Shown piece by piece: positions 33,557 through 44,570 of a stretch of DNA of 64,000 nucleotides (position 1 is its first letter; every line of letters begins with the position of its first letter). The notes below the pieces were generated by a model. It was not told where the DNA came from. It was given only the letters and a program-made list of their open reading frames with translations, and ran no database searches. The stretch lies in the NCBI GenBank assembly GCA_020736575.1, contig JAGPYM010000002.1, forward strand, positions 2,976,001-3,040,000, in the 5' to 3' direction. The DNA comes from Thelonectria olida (taxonomy: Eukaryota; Ascomycota; Sordariomycetes; Hypocreales; Nectriaceae). Position numbers and translations under genes: made by a program.

Positions 33557-34823
33557 ATGTCGCCTTTGCATCCATCTCGGGACTCGCTCCCACTCTCCCC
33601 GGTTTATAATCCGCTCGCAAACAGTGGCCGAACCCCTTACCAGGCCCGTCCCGAGCTGTACAGCGCCTACTCCGTCGTCGATGACGCCAAGGACAAGGCC
33701 AAAAAGCTCAGCGACGAAGCAACTCGCGAGTTCGAGAAAGCGAGCTCTAAAGCACAGGCCAAGGCTGGCAAGATCGAGCTCTTCTCTCCCAAGTACTATG
33801 CCGCCTGTACCATTGGTGGACTCATGGCCTGTGTAAGTCCCTTCGTCTCATTGACCTCCGTGGAAGAAACTAACCAGTTTCATACCTTTAGGGCTTTACC
33901 CACGCCGCTGTGACACCTCTTGATCTCGTCAAGACTCGCCGTCAAGTCGACTCGAAGCTATACACCAGCAACTTCCAAGCATGGGGCAAGATCTACCGCG
34001 CTGAAGGCATCCGCGGCATCTTCACAGGCTGGAGCCCGACTCTCTTTGGTTACAGCGCCCAAGGAGCTTTCAAGTACGGTTGGTATGAATACTTCAAGAA
34101 GACATACTCGGACATGGCAGGCGCCGAGGCCGCCTACAAGCACAAGACGGCTCTGTACTTGGCCGCATCCGCCTCTGCCGAGTTTCTCGCCGACATTGCC
34201 CTGTGTCCCTTTGAAGCCGTCAAGGTCCGTATGCAAGGCAGCATCCCGAATCCGTACCGTGGCACCCTGCACGGCATCAACACGGTTATTGGCAAGGAGG
34301 GCGTGGCCGGCTTATATAAGGGTCTCTACCCGCTGTGGGGCCGTCAAATCCCGTATACCATGATGAAGTTTGCCTCGTTTGAGACCATTGTTGAGATGAT
34401 CTACGACCGCCTCCCCGGTAGTAAGAACGATTACAGCAAGGCGGCTCAGACGGGTGTCTCCTTCACCGGTGGATATCTCGCTGGTATCCTGTGTGCCATC
34501 GTATCTCACCCAGCCGACGTCATGGTGAGCAAGCTCAATGCCTCTCGCGAACCTGGTGAAGCCTTTGGTGGTGCCCTGGGCCGGATATACAAGGACATTG
34601 GCTTCTCTGGACTATGGAATGGTCTTCCCGTGCGAATCGTCATGATCGGTACCCTGACTGGCCTTCAATGGATGATCTATGTAAGTGAACTCACCTCCCT
34701 TCTTGGACTCCTGGGTCCATGACATAGTGTCGGACAGCACTAACATGATAACAGGATTACTTCAAGATCTTTATGGGTCTTCCCACAACGGGCGGTGCTC
34801 CGCCGCCGGCTGAGAAGAAGTGA
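33557..34823 (+). CDS. mitochondrial phosphate carrier
   Basis: Exons 33557-33832, 33892-34680 and 34755-34823 give 377 residues; 33557 is the first ATG in its frame. The three carrier repeats each have the P-x-[DE]-x-x-[KR] signature or its remnant: TPLDLVKTRRQ (around residue 101), CPFEAVKVRMQ in the second and HPADVMVSKLN in the third. GIFTGWSPTLFGYSAQGAFKYG and YTMMKFASFE are specific to the phosphate carrier subfamily (Mir1/Pic2/SLC25A3). It imports inorganic phosphate with a proton across the inner mitochondrial membrane for ATP synthesis. An N-terminal extension of about 90 residues contains a charged helix (DAKDKAKKLSDEATREFEKA), longer than in yeast Mir1. The last exon encodes only the Pro/Gly-rich tail. 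Confidence 0.96.
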
Positions 34824-35504
34824 GGCAACTCTCGAGACCGTGGGCGTGGGGGTCATGTCGTAGCTCGTGGTGAGTTCTGGGTTTCTTGGGTGTTGTTCGT
34901 TTGAGCACTTCTGTTCTCTAGAGCAGCTTTCTCCGAGTGTGGTTGTGTGAGCCTAGATATCGAGGATAGAGCAATATCTCTCACCTTCCTATTCCGGTTT
35001 ATTATCTTGTTGTAGCTGCGCACCAGAACCGGTGCCTCACATGTCACTGGATATGTAACAAGAAAAGCACAGTAAGGTTGATAATGCACCCAGTATCTTC
35101 GGACATAAACTTGACATCAGTCCGTGCCGAGAGCTCCGAATGTACTGCAAAATCTCCATATCATGCAGATAATCGGTTACGTTTCCAGCAACGCAACCAG
35201 CGCGTTGAGAGATGGCCCACTCCACTGTTTCCCGCCTCAAACCCGTGGGAGTCATCCACCCTCGACAGCAAGAGTAATTTGAAAAGCGGGCGCGATATGT
35301 AATCAATTGATGTACGTGCTTCGGAAACACACAATTTGGGCGGCAGCTTCGGGAGAGCCACAAGGGGATATCCATGTTTTGCAGCAACGACGGCTGCACG
35401 CGATTCAGCCAAGCTGCCGAACATGTTTCAGCACGTTTTAGTGAGCACAGACAGGGACAAGGGACTCACAATCATCACCATCTTGTCCGTCGTGGCTGAC
35501 CATG

Positions 35505-35542
35505 GTCGAAGCCACCTGCTACAGTCGAAGCCACCTGCTACA
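35505..35542. repeat. two perfect 19-bp tandem copies
   Basis: GTCGAAGCCACCTGCTACA occurs twice with no gap (35505-35523 and 35524-35542). It is a recent local duplication in non-coding DNA. Confidence 0.85.
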
Positions 35543-38392
35543 GGCAGCAAAACATGGTCTTTGTAGGACAAGACTGCCTGCACATGCGGGTAAGCACTAT
35601 CAACAGATCTTTGGCAACTCGAGCAGGGCCAATCAAAGAGGGCATACTTCGAGCCACCTATCGGTTAGCATATCCTGAGCCGCAATTCAGCCTCCATCCA
35701 TCCGTGTCATTACTGGTCTGTTGGTTGCTTGCGCTGAGTAATGCGAAAGCGCGCAAGTCCGCAAGTCCGTCGCTACATGTCAGCTAGTTGCTATCAGCTT
35801 TTCCGGACGGAGAGAGTCCCCTGAAGCGGTCTTTATTTGTCAAAGGTTGCGGCCAACCAGAGGTGACCTCAAGCGCAAGCACAGTCCCAATCGGTCACCC
35901 AAAATGGGCACTTTTCGTCATGGCACATGAAGGCGGGGAAGCCAGTTGCGCTTGCGTGCCTTTGAACGGGTGCGAAGGGAGAGTGGGTGTGAGAGGTGAG
36001 GAGCGCGAACCGCACTAACGCACATGACGTTGTTCCAGAACACTGCCATAACGATAGAGGAATCCTGCGACGGAAAGGAACAAGAGGCATGCCGCCATTA
36101 TAGCGCATGGCCAGGCCTGTGTTTGCGCAGGTGCAGCGCGTGCTAAAGACGTTGCTGCAGAAGTCCCGTCCAAACGGCGCCACACGCGATAATTAGCCAA
36201 GTTCGCCGACATCATCCAGAATCAGCTCCAAGCGGGGGCCGTTGGGAAAGTCTTGGCTTGGCTCAGGTCGGTGAAGGAAGCAATGCCGCATCGTAGAATT
36301 AAAAAGACGCGCCATAATTATCGGCTCGCGGCACCCACAGGTCATTCGGGTTTGGGCGCTGGCTGATCAAAACTCCCAAAGGATAAGTCAGAACCCAACC
36401 ACGAGACCTCATGGCGCGGCACACGATCAAAAGGATAGGCGGACAGTCGGGCAGGCGGACAGGCGGAATGCCAGGTATGTCCCTTTGGTTCAGAGTCGAC
36501 GAGATGTAAAGGCGCCCGGAGAGCTACTACTGCTGCGTGCATTCAACAACGGACCGACTTGGGGCGCGGCGGGATGCGTGTGATAGGATACCGTCGTCGT
36601 GGTTGGGGGGCTTGGGGCCGCTTGATTGGTGATGCGAATATGTTACGGGGAAAGCGGCGCGAAGCAACCCCACACATTGTGACTTTGTCGCATCATCATG
36701 AGCGGGGAGGGATGGTGAGAGAAGCCGGGGATGGAGCATGGATTCGAGCTCTAGCTTCCTGAATTGCTGCTTATTGTGTGCGTAATTGTCGGATATTTGC
36801 CGCAGGACCCAAATGCATACGAATACTCTGTCGGGTGATCGAGAAGAGAGACAGCTCGTGAAACAAATAAGCCCAAGAGATTCGGCGGGCGGGGACGCAC
36901 TTGGAACCCTGGGTGCTCCCTGGGATGAACCGACAGACTGATAGGCAGGGACCATAAACTGTGGCCGCATGAAGCTGGTTGCCTTTTGAATACCCAGCTA
37001 AAAAGAAAAGTGGTTGACTCCCTTCTCTGTGTAAAGTCCTAGCCTGGGCTGTCAGAATCGGTGCAATATCCGTACAGAGCTGGGGATGCAAGGACCAGGG
37101 TGATACCGGGTATACTTCCACAGATGGTGTGCCTTGCCGCAAGGTTAGTTGCTTAGAGACTTGAGGAGGAGCTCGTCCGTGTTGCCTGCAGCTGTTGGGC
37201 CTTCTTTTGGTGCACCCGATGGTGGCGAGACTTGAACTGAACCAACCGCTTAAGCAAGCTCGGGCAAGATGGGCCAGTGGGCATCTGGAAAATGGATAGA
37301 ATTGAATCTATCAGTAGTGGAGGGTCGGATGACGACAAGAGCAACAACATTTCCCACCAAGCAGATTCAGCCTAAGAGCCCTAGTAAGTAACATGTGTAA
37401 AATATTTCTAGAGAAGTAAGGTCGTCAAGCGAGGTATAGGTGGTCGTCTTTAGAGTTGCATCTCCATCGCACGCGGACCCTGAACTAATAATGTTCGCTT
37501 CTCTGGGGGATCTTCGGACTTGGGTTTTGGCTTTCTTGGTCGTCCTGTCTGTGCTACGTATAATACTTGCTGTGCCTCCAGTAGCTGCATCTGGGATCGA
37601 CATACAGACCGAGGATGGGTTGTCTTTCCATTGCTCGGCTAAGCAGGTCGAAAGAAGTCACGATTCTGTACTTTGAGGTCATCGGCGGAGATGTTGTTGT
37701 ATATCTATGGCAATCAAGGGCATGTAGCATGTCGGTCAAGGGACTTGAGGACTTGTCAGCCGGTCAAGCTGTCGATTGCTCGATTCCAGCCGTGCCAGGT
37801 TTGCAAATATAATGCAACCCAGTGGGCATTCATGGATTGCCGTGCCGCAACGAAAATAGTGGCTAGATTCGACGTTCAAACGGTTGAGTGCCGTCTTCGC
37901 CTCGATGCCGGCTAAAGCCAAGCGCTCCCCAACGCCTTCGGCAACCCCAGAAAAAGTTCAATCTCATCGTCGTCTAGTCGTCGAGTTGTGGCGTCGTTTG
38001 CTAGCGTCTCGCTGTTCAGTGCGACGGCGCATCGAAGTTGCCTTGACTCGGGGGCAGATGTGTGGCCGGCCGGGATCCATTCTCCAGAGTGTCGACATGG
38101 CTGTGTGGTCCCGATTCCGAATCGGCGGAGTACGGCAAGGCCGTGAAAGAGGAGCACTACTGAGGTCAGGGCCAGACACCTACCGTCATGTATGAAAAAG
38201 AGGAGATGGTTTGAAGGGCTGGAACGAATTTTCGGTGCGTGGTTTATTGTTTTTCTACAACGAACCAGCTACGCGTGCCGTCTAATCAAGGTGCGTACTT
38301 CATCCATCAAGTTATGAAGGGAGGTTGTACCCAGACGATAGCTCTTGCCGAAGCAGGTCGGAACAAATGGATTGGTCTGGATCCGAGGTACT

Positions 38393-38408
38393 GTACCTAG
38401 GTACCTGG
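38393..38408. repeat. dispersed motif copy with perfect 12-bp palindrome
   Basis: GTACCTAGGTACCTGG contains the perfect palindrome GTACCTAGGTAC. The same 12 bases occur at 58764-58775. Confidence 0.6.
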
Positions 38409-40269
38409 CACCTCAGGCACAAGTTCCAACCGTCAGCATCTTGTGTGCGTTCATTGTTGACACTCCCGTCTCTCTATCGTCGGGCTCGATTCGCTTATTG
38501 CAGATTCAGGCCTGTCACTCTACTGCAGTCGTCGTGCTCCTACATTAGCTGGTGCTACCGGACTCCAGTCCCAAGGTACCGTTGCGGTTCCTGCTCCTGG
38601 CCTGTTTGTTCGCCAGCATCAACTTCGTCCAATCCAACCATTCCCCCATCCTTGGACCCCGTCCATGCTTAACACCCTAGCCCCCTTTGTGCCCCTTCAG
38701 CCTTCAGGGCCGCTGAGTTGCTGGCATCCATGCCGCGCCTCGTGGCCAGGTCTCTCTAATCCTCGCCATCAAGCATTGAACCAGCCAATAGGCCTCTCGC
38801 CCACCTGGTTCCGTATGGAACCACCGCTCACGACCTTCCTTAACTCATCCTGAACCATCTGCTCTGTAGACGCGCCCCCCACCACACCACACCTCCACCC
38901 TCAAGTCTCTCCCCTCAAGCTCCCATCTCCGCTGCTGAGGAGGGCTCTCTCTGGGATTTTTGACGGCTGGCTAACACACACTCGTCTCGCTGGATTTTTG
39001 GGTTCCCGAATTGCGCCGCCAAGAGCCAAGATATCAAAAACCTCTGGCTTAACTCCTCTCACTCGCCCGTTCTATCTCCGAATTCCGCCGTGCCGGACAA
39101 TACTCGTCCCCTCCAGCTCTCCGTGAGCCTCACCTCGGACTTCGAGCCACCCTAGGCTCCGGGGGAGTTTCTTGTCAGGCCCACCATAATCCACTCATCG
39201 CTGGGGGCCTTGTCCGGGCAAACTGGGGTCGCGTCGCCCATTGCGTCGTCCATTGCAGCAAGACTGCAGCCCCCTGCAGCCCACTCTGCAACTGCAGCAT
39301 CCCCGTCCCTCCCATCCAGAGTTCCAGAGATGCTAAATCAAGGAGACGCTTCTCTTCGCTTCCAAGTCGCAATATCCATCAAATGTTGTCCAAGTCTTGG
39401 GTCCTCAAGTCTTGATCTGCTTTTGCCTTCATACGTAAACTCGGCAACCGAATGTGTCCAGGTAAGCACCGAGCGGCAGGGCAATCCTTTGCTTCTGCAT
39501 GCCGTAATTATGCCACACTGCCCTCCATCCTTCGTTGCCTTCCTCCAACGCTCCGCCTTCACCTCCCCGAGCCTTCTCCATCCATCCCTAATAAATCCCC
39601 ATGGGTCGGAAGGCGCCTGTAGGTCGCGCTAGGCTGACGGAGTACCACCACGGGCAACTGAACCGTCCACTAACTTACTTCCAGTAGCCTTCACCCCCCT
39701 CCTCCCCCAGGTTCAAGCCTGGACACTCTAGAACAGACCATCTCTCTCGTTCTCTCCCGCCACCACCTCACCTACCACCTCCATCAGCCTGCGACCCTTC
39801 AGCTACCTGACCTGGACTACCACCTTCTTCTCTTCCATTCTGCGCATCTCTCTTTCTCCTCCTCTCGCGGCGCCCTTCACTTTTCCCAAGCGTAATCGGT
39901 CAACCGTCGCCGACTCTTCGATATCCTCCCGAGCGCCGTTAGCTCTTTCAGCCTGCGGGTTAGACGATTCAGCTCAACTCCAGCGCGTTCCACGCCACAG
40001 TCCGCGCCTTACTCTCCCCCATCGGCAACTCCAGCGACGAAACCACCTCGCGTCGTGGACATACTTACTCCTCGCACTGATCGACTGTTCTGCATAACCT
40101 ATCCTCGACTTCCTTTCGTATGACTGCCGGGCCCAATTGCGATCATTCTCCCTGAGCCGGTGCCGTCCAGCTCCTCTGGTTGGGACGTCCGACCTTCTCG
40201 CCAGCTCGGCTTCGGTAGCCCGCACGCCGCTTCCGCTCACAACCCCGACGGCCTCCCGATCTCGCTGAA

Positions 40270-42745
40270 ATGGCTGGCTTCTTCACCAAAATCAAGAGCT
40301 CTAGCACGGTTCGTCGCCAGCTTTCCTGCTCTCTTTGCCCCTGCAATTCTCAACCTCTTTGATCGATTTATTTCCCCTCGCTCTTTTGCGCCAAGCTTCG
40401 CGATTGTTACTGACAAAATACCGCGCGGTTGACAGGGCTCTTCAACACCATCTAAAGATGCCCTCGCTAAGAAGAAGGAGGAACCTGTCCTCGATCTCAC
40501 CCCATTAGAAAAAATGCTGCAAAATGCTGGGCCCCTACGAGAAGATGGCACCGATCGATTCTTTGGCCTGGAAAACGTACGTCACCATCCTCCTCGCATA
40601 AAATCCCCCCATCATGAGCTTCGTTGAATTAACTTACTTTTAGTTCGGAAACACTTGGTATGGAAACTCACGCGCGCACCAAATCAAACTCTCTATTAAC
40701 CCAAATTTAGCTACTGCAACTCTATCGTCCAGGCCCTGTTCTACTCCGATTCGTTTCGCGAAAACGTAATTAACTATCCGCCATATTCGCCGTCAGATAC
40801 TCCTAGTGGCACTCGTTCGAAAGTCAACGTCACAATCAGACCCCCTCCGCCTCCGAATCCTGCCACCCAGCCCGCCGGCAAGCAGAAAGGCCTCAGCACG
40901 TCCCAAGTCATCAAGCAAAGACAAGCGATCAATCACCAGCTCCCCGGCCAAGTCGGTGTCCGACCGGAAGATAAGCCCGACACCCCAGAATACAAGAAGA
41001 AGCAAGCTATGCTCAAGGGTCCGATCCTCGAGTTGGCGCAGGAGAATGCAGCAGCATACGGCATGGAAGAATGCACATTCACAGGCTTGAAGGACATCTT
41101 TTTAGCCCTGATGGACAGCGACACCCGAACTGGCGTCCTAAGCCCTCAAAGATTTCTGGAGATTTTCAAGCGCGACAACGAAATGTTCCGAAACTCAATG
41201 CACCAGGATGCCCACGAATTCTACGGCTTAGTGCTGAATGATGTCATCTCCAATGTTGAGACGGCAGCTCGGAAGATGCAGCTGCAAGTCGACGACGGCC
41301 TGAAGCAGTCGGTGGAAAATGCCTTAGGATCTGCCTTAGTCAATGGCTCAGGCGCTCATTCGCCCGGGACGGGCTGGGTTCACGACATTTTTGAGGGCGT
41401 TTTGACGTCGGAAACTAAATGTTTGACATGTGAGACAGCGTCACAGCGCGATGAAACATTTCTAGATCTATCCATTGATCTGGAGGAGCACTCGTCGGTC
41501 ACATCATGCCTGCGCAAGTTCTCGGCCGAGGAAATGCTATGTGAACGAAACAAGTTCCACTGTGATCACTGCGGTGGTCTTCAGGAGGCTGAAAAGAGAA
41601 TGAAGGTAAAACGGCTTCCAAAGGTCCTCACTCTCCACTTGAAACGATTCAAATACACCGAGGACTACAGCAGATTACAGAAACTGTTTCATCGAGTTGT
41701 CTATCCCTACCATCTTCGCATGTTCAACACAACCGAGGACGCAGGGGATCCAGACCGCTTGTACGAGCTATACGCAGTGGTGGTCCACATCGGCGGCAAC
41801 GCCTACCATGGCCACTACGTCTCCATTGTCAAGACCAAGGATCGCGGCTGGGTGTTGTTCGATGATGAGATGGTAGAGCCTGTAGACAAGCACTTCGTGC
41901 GCAACTTTTTCGGAGACAAGCCGGGAATGGCCACTGCATACGTTCTCTTTTATCAAGAAACGACGTTTGAGAAGTTTAGGGAGGAACAGGAAAGAGAAGG
42001 CATGGAGGAGGTCAAACTCGCCAACGAAGCTGCGAACCTGGCCCAAGAGAACGGCGAGAAGTCGGACTCATTACCCTTGAAGCGACAGATGACACAGCCG
42101 GTCTCCCCAATCCAGGAGCACGAGCCCATGGCTAGCTTAGCCCACGCGACTACAGCCCCTCCAGTACCATCCACAGCACCGGTCGTTAACTCAGAGCCCC
42201 CAGTTCCTCAGGTTCCTCTGGTTCCTGTAGCAACTACGAATGGGCTCGGGAGAAGTAACACCACAAAGGAGGACCCCAAGACCAAGGAGGAGAAGAAGCG
42301 AGAGAAGAAGATGCGTGAGGCTGCAGAAAAGGCCGAAAAGCAGGCGGAAAAAGAAAGAGAGAAGGAGAGAGAGAAACAAGCCAAGCTCGATGAGAAAAAA
42401 CGACGAGATGATGAAGCGAGGGTGATGTTAGAGAGACGAAACGAGCAGGACGAATTGCAAAAGGCCATGGAGGCCAGCAAGAAGACGGCGGCGCAAGAGA
42501 AAGATGCTCGGAAGAAGGAGAATGGCACGGCACACACGAGTTTCCTAGATCGATCCAAGCGCGGCAGTAAGTCGATGTCGAAGAAGAGCTTCAGCCTCTT
42601 CCACCACAAGGACAAATCAACGGCGCAGGCACTGAATGGCACGGCAAATGGCGAGTCTCACGACAGCAAGCACGAGAAGCTCAAGGACCGACTCAGTTTT
42701 GGCCTCGGACGGAAAAAGAGTACCAACCTCCTTTCATCATCATAG
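40270..42745 (+). CDS. creB: ubiquitin carboxyl-terminal hydrolase, CreB/USP12-46 type
   Basis: Exons 40270-40308, 40436-40576, 40643-40656 and 40711-42745 give 742 residues. The USP Cys box ENFGNTCYCNSIVQ carries the nucleophile C65, and the His box [26 protein letters not shown] completes the active site. Zinc-ligand pairs CLTC and CDHC lie between, as in USP12/46. After about residue 420 the protein is a disordered tail with a long Lys/Glu/Arg coiled coil and a basic Ser-rich end. Aspergillus CreB (Trichoderma Cre2) removes ubiquitin in carbon catabolite repression together with the WD40 protein CreC, which is not in this window. Exon 3 has only 14 nt, and the codon of catalytic C65 (TG|C) is split by intron 3. 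Intron 1 has a weak GTTCGT donor, so the first 13 codons are less certain. Confidence 0.93.
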
Positions 42746-43459
42746 TATCTATCGCTTCCTTTTACACCCTTTACTTGGCATTCTGACATGGGATATCGAT
42801 CGGGACAAGCCGCTTTTTGGGCATCCAAGGTCTTGGATGCATGGACGGATAACAGGATATACACTTGCAAGCTTGTTTCCATACTGAGGGAGCAAAAGTA
42901 CCAAGGACGGGAGCACACAGCATCAGAAAGCGCATGATTCTTGGCTTGGTCCCTTTCTTGTATCCATACTTTTGGCCGATGTTATAGTTCTTTTTATTGG
43001 GGAAGGCGGCCAAGTGTTTTTGATTACACTATATTTTGGGAGTCGGTGGATGAAAGACGGATGTGGGCTTCGGAGCAACGGGGCGCGTGATACACAATGG
43101 CACAGAGGATTGTCGAATTAATGACTTGGTGTGTGTTTTCCTTCTTGGAAGGCGTCGAGTGCCATTGCGCCGCGGAGACAACTGTATGACGTTGGCAGAA
43201 GCTAGGCGGCATTTGTTGTCGACTGGCCAATATAATACAAGATGTGGACGAGTTCTTCAGGCCCCGTTCGTGCACATCAGCTCTCGTACAAGCCCGGATA
43301 CATTCCTGCGAGCCTTCTTTTGGTTCATGCGACTCGTACATGGCTCGGCGTGAATCATTTCATTATACAACTCCCATAAAATGCCTAGACCCCCGGAGAT
43401 GCCTGGAAATATTTACCCGTGTCCTGTTTCGCTCCTTTCCACCGCATTCGAACGCCCGA
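42746..43459. other. intergenic between convergent genes
   Basis: The stretch lies between the stop codons of the ubiquitin protease and the YOS1-like gene, which point toward each other. It should hold 3' UTRs; no other gene is seen. Confidence 0.55.
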
Positions 43460-43980
43460 TCAGCCCAAAACGAGCTCGTAGAGGATAATGACTGAGTTGA
43501 CGAATATCAAGGGCACTGTGTTGCAAAAGCCAGAACCGTTAGCAATCGACATTTGTGGCAAGGGGAGGATGCGACAGCAATCAACGTACTTCGCATGATG
43601 GTTCGGACACTGGCGATGAGGTGGATAATCTTGGCCTTGATGCTGGCATCGGCACCGGAGCCGAATGCTGGGTCATACGAGGCGGGGGAGAGGTTGACTA
43701 GAAGCAGCAGACGGAGGGGGTTAGCGACCCAGGTCTCGAATTGGGCAATGGTTGGAGGGCAGAAGCGTACTGCGGGCGAGGAAGCGGTCTTCCGAGAGGA
43801 TGGCGACGGCGTTGATGAGGAGCTGTTGCCGAAGGTTAGCATCGAGAGGCATTCACGGGTCGGATCGCGGGAAGCGGCTTCGTACAATTGTAACTAAGGG
43901 GGCAAGTTAGCAACGGCGCGAACAGGAAAGTTGAGGGAGGGTAATGGCGTGCTGTAGAGAAAGTTGCCGAAGAACAGCAT
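43460..43980 (-). CDS. YOS1-like ER-Golgi transport protein (IER3IP1 homologue) with an 8-nt micro-exon
   Basis: On the minus strand, exons 43980-43953, 43893-43886, 43822-43771, 43697-43590 and 43515-43460 give 83 residues, the YOS1 size. The protein starts MLFFGNFLYITI, runs into LLINAVAILSEDRFLARINL, has SYDPAFGSG and VRTIMR in the middle, and ends VNSVIILYELVLG; hydrophobic stretches at both ends fit two membrane segments. Yos1 works with Yip1-Yif1 in COPII vesicle budding from the ER. The chain requires an 8-nt exon (TTACAATT) and a GC-AG first intron. Introns 1 and 2 both have GCTAAC branch sites close to their acceptors, which supports this reading. 43980 is the first ATG of an otherwise open upstream frame. 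The gene shares a 590-bp divergent promoter with ALG12, another ER function. Confidence 0.88.
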
Positions 43981-44570
43981 GCCGGGCGAGCGATGTGAGG
44001 CAAATGCTATGTGTAGAGAGGCAGAGAAAGGCGAGAGTAAGGGGTGCGCGGTTGACGACGTGGGCGTGGGCGTGGGCGCGAAGGAGCGATGTTGGCGTTT
44101 TGCGACGTCGTCGTCGATGACATGTGGTAACAACTCTGGCGGCAGAGCTACGAAGAAAGGTCCCCTGCCAGCGACGTATGCAGTCGACGCCACACTTGGT
44201 ACCTGAGTGGATAGGTCATGGTCGGCGATTGGTTGAGCCGACCCGATGTTGCCTGAGGTGTGCCCCGCTGCCTTGGTAATTCAGGTACGTACTTTGTACC
44301 TACCACGGAACTCCATAGAGCTTACACGTCGAGTTTGGAAATACATCCATCCCATCTGCATCTCATCTCTGTCAATCCTTTGTCATGATGGAATTGATGG
44401 GAAATAATTGAAATTCGCCAATATCGTCTTCTTTTCCCTATTAGTCGGCGCAGGATTGATTCGAGGCCGACCTCGAAACACACAGATTCAGTGGACAGCT
44501 GGCTCATACCGGTTGTGAGCTCTCCACCACCACCGCACCTCGTTAAACCAACATCAACTCCTCCACCAGG
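43981..44570. other. divergent promoter of YOS1-like and ALG12 genes
   Basis: The 590 bp separate two start codons pointing apart. A GTACGTAC-containing stretch and a TACCTACC copy of the dispersed motif lie at 44284-44304. A frame without stops continues from the YOS1-like gene toward 44193 but contains no ATG. Confidence 0.55.

Larger units (their letters stand above)
34824..40269. other. 5.4-kb region without a supportable gene
   Basis: Open frames are short. A 61-codon frame at 37491-37676 starts with a hydrophobic, signal-like segment but has no other support. The region holds a perfect 19-bp tandem duplication at 35505-35542 and a 12-bp palindrome GTACCTAGGTAC at 38393-38404. From about 38850 to 40269 the plus strand is C/T-rich, which fits a very long leader and promoter of the ubiquitin protease gene. 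Confidence 0.5.

Noticed and set aside
37195..37250. tRNA-like stretch (GGCGAGACTTGAACT resembles the T-arm end of a minus-strand tRNA)
   Set aside because: The T stem does not pair and no acceptor or D arm can be placed at the right distance.
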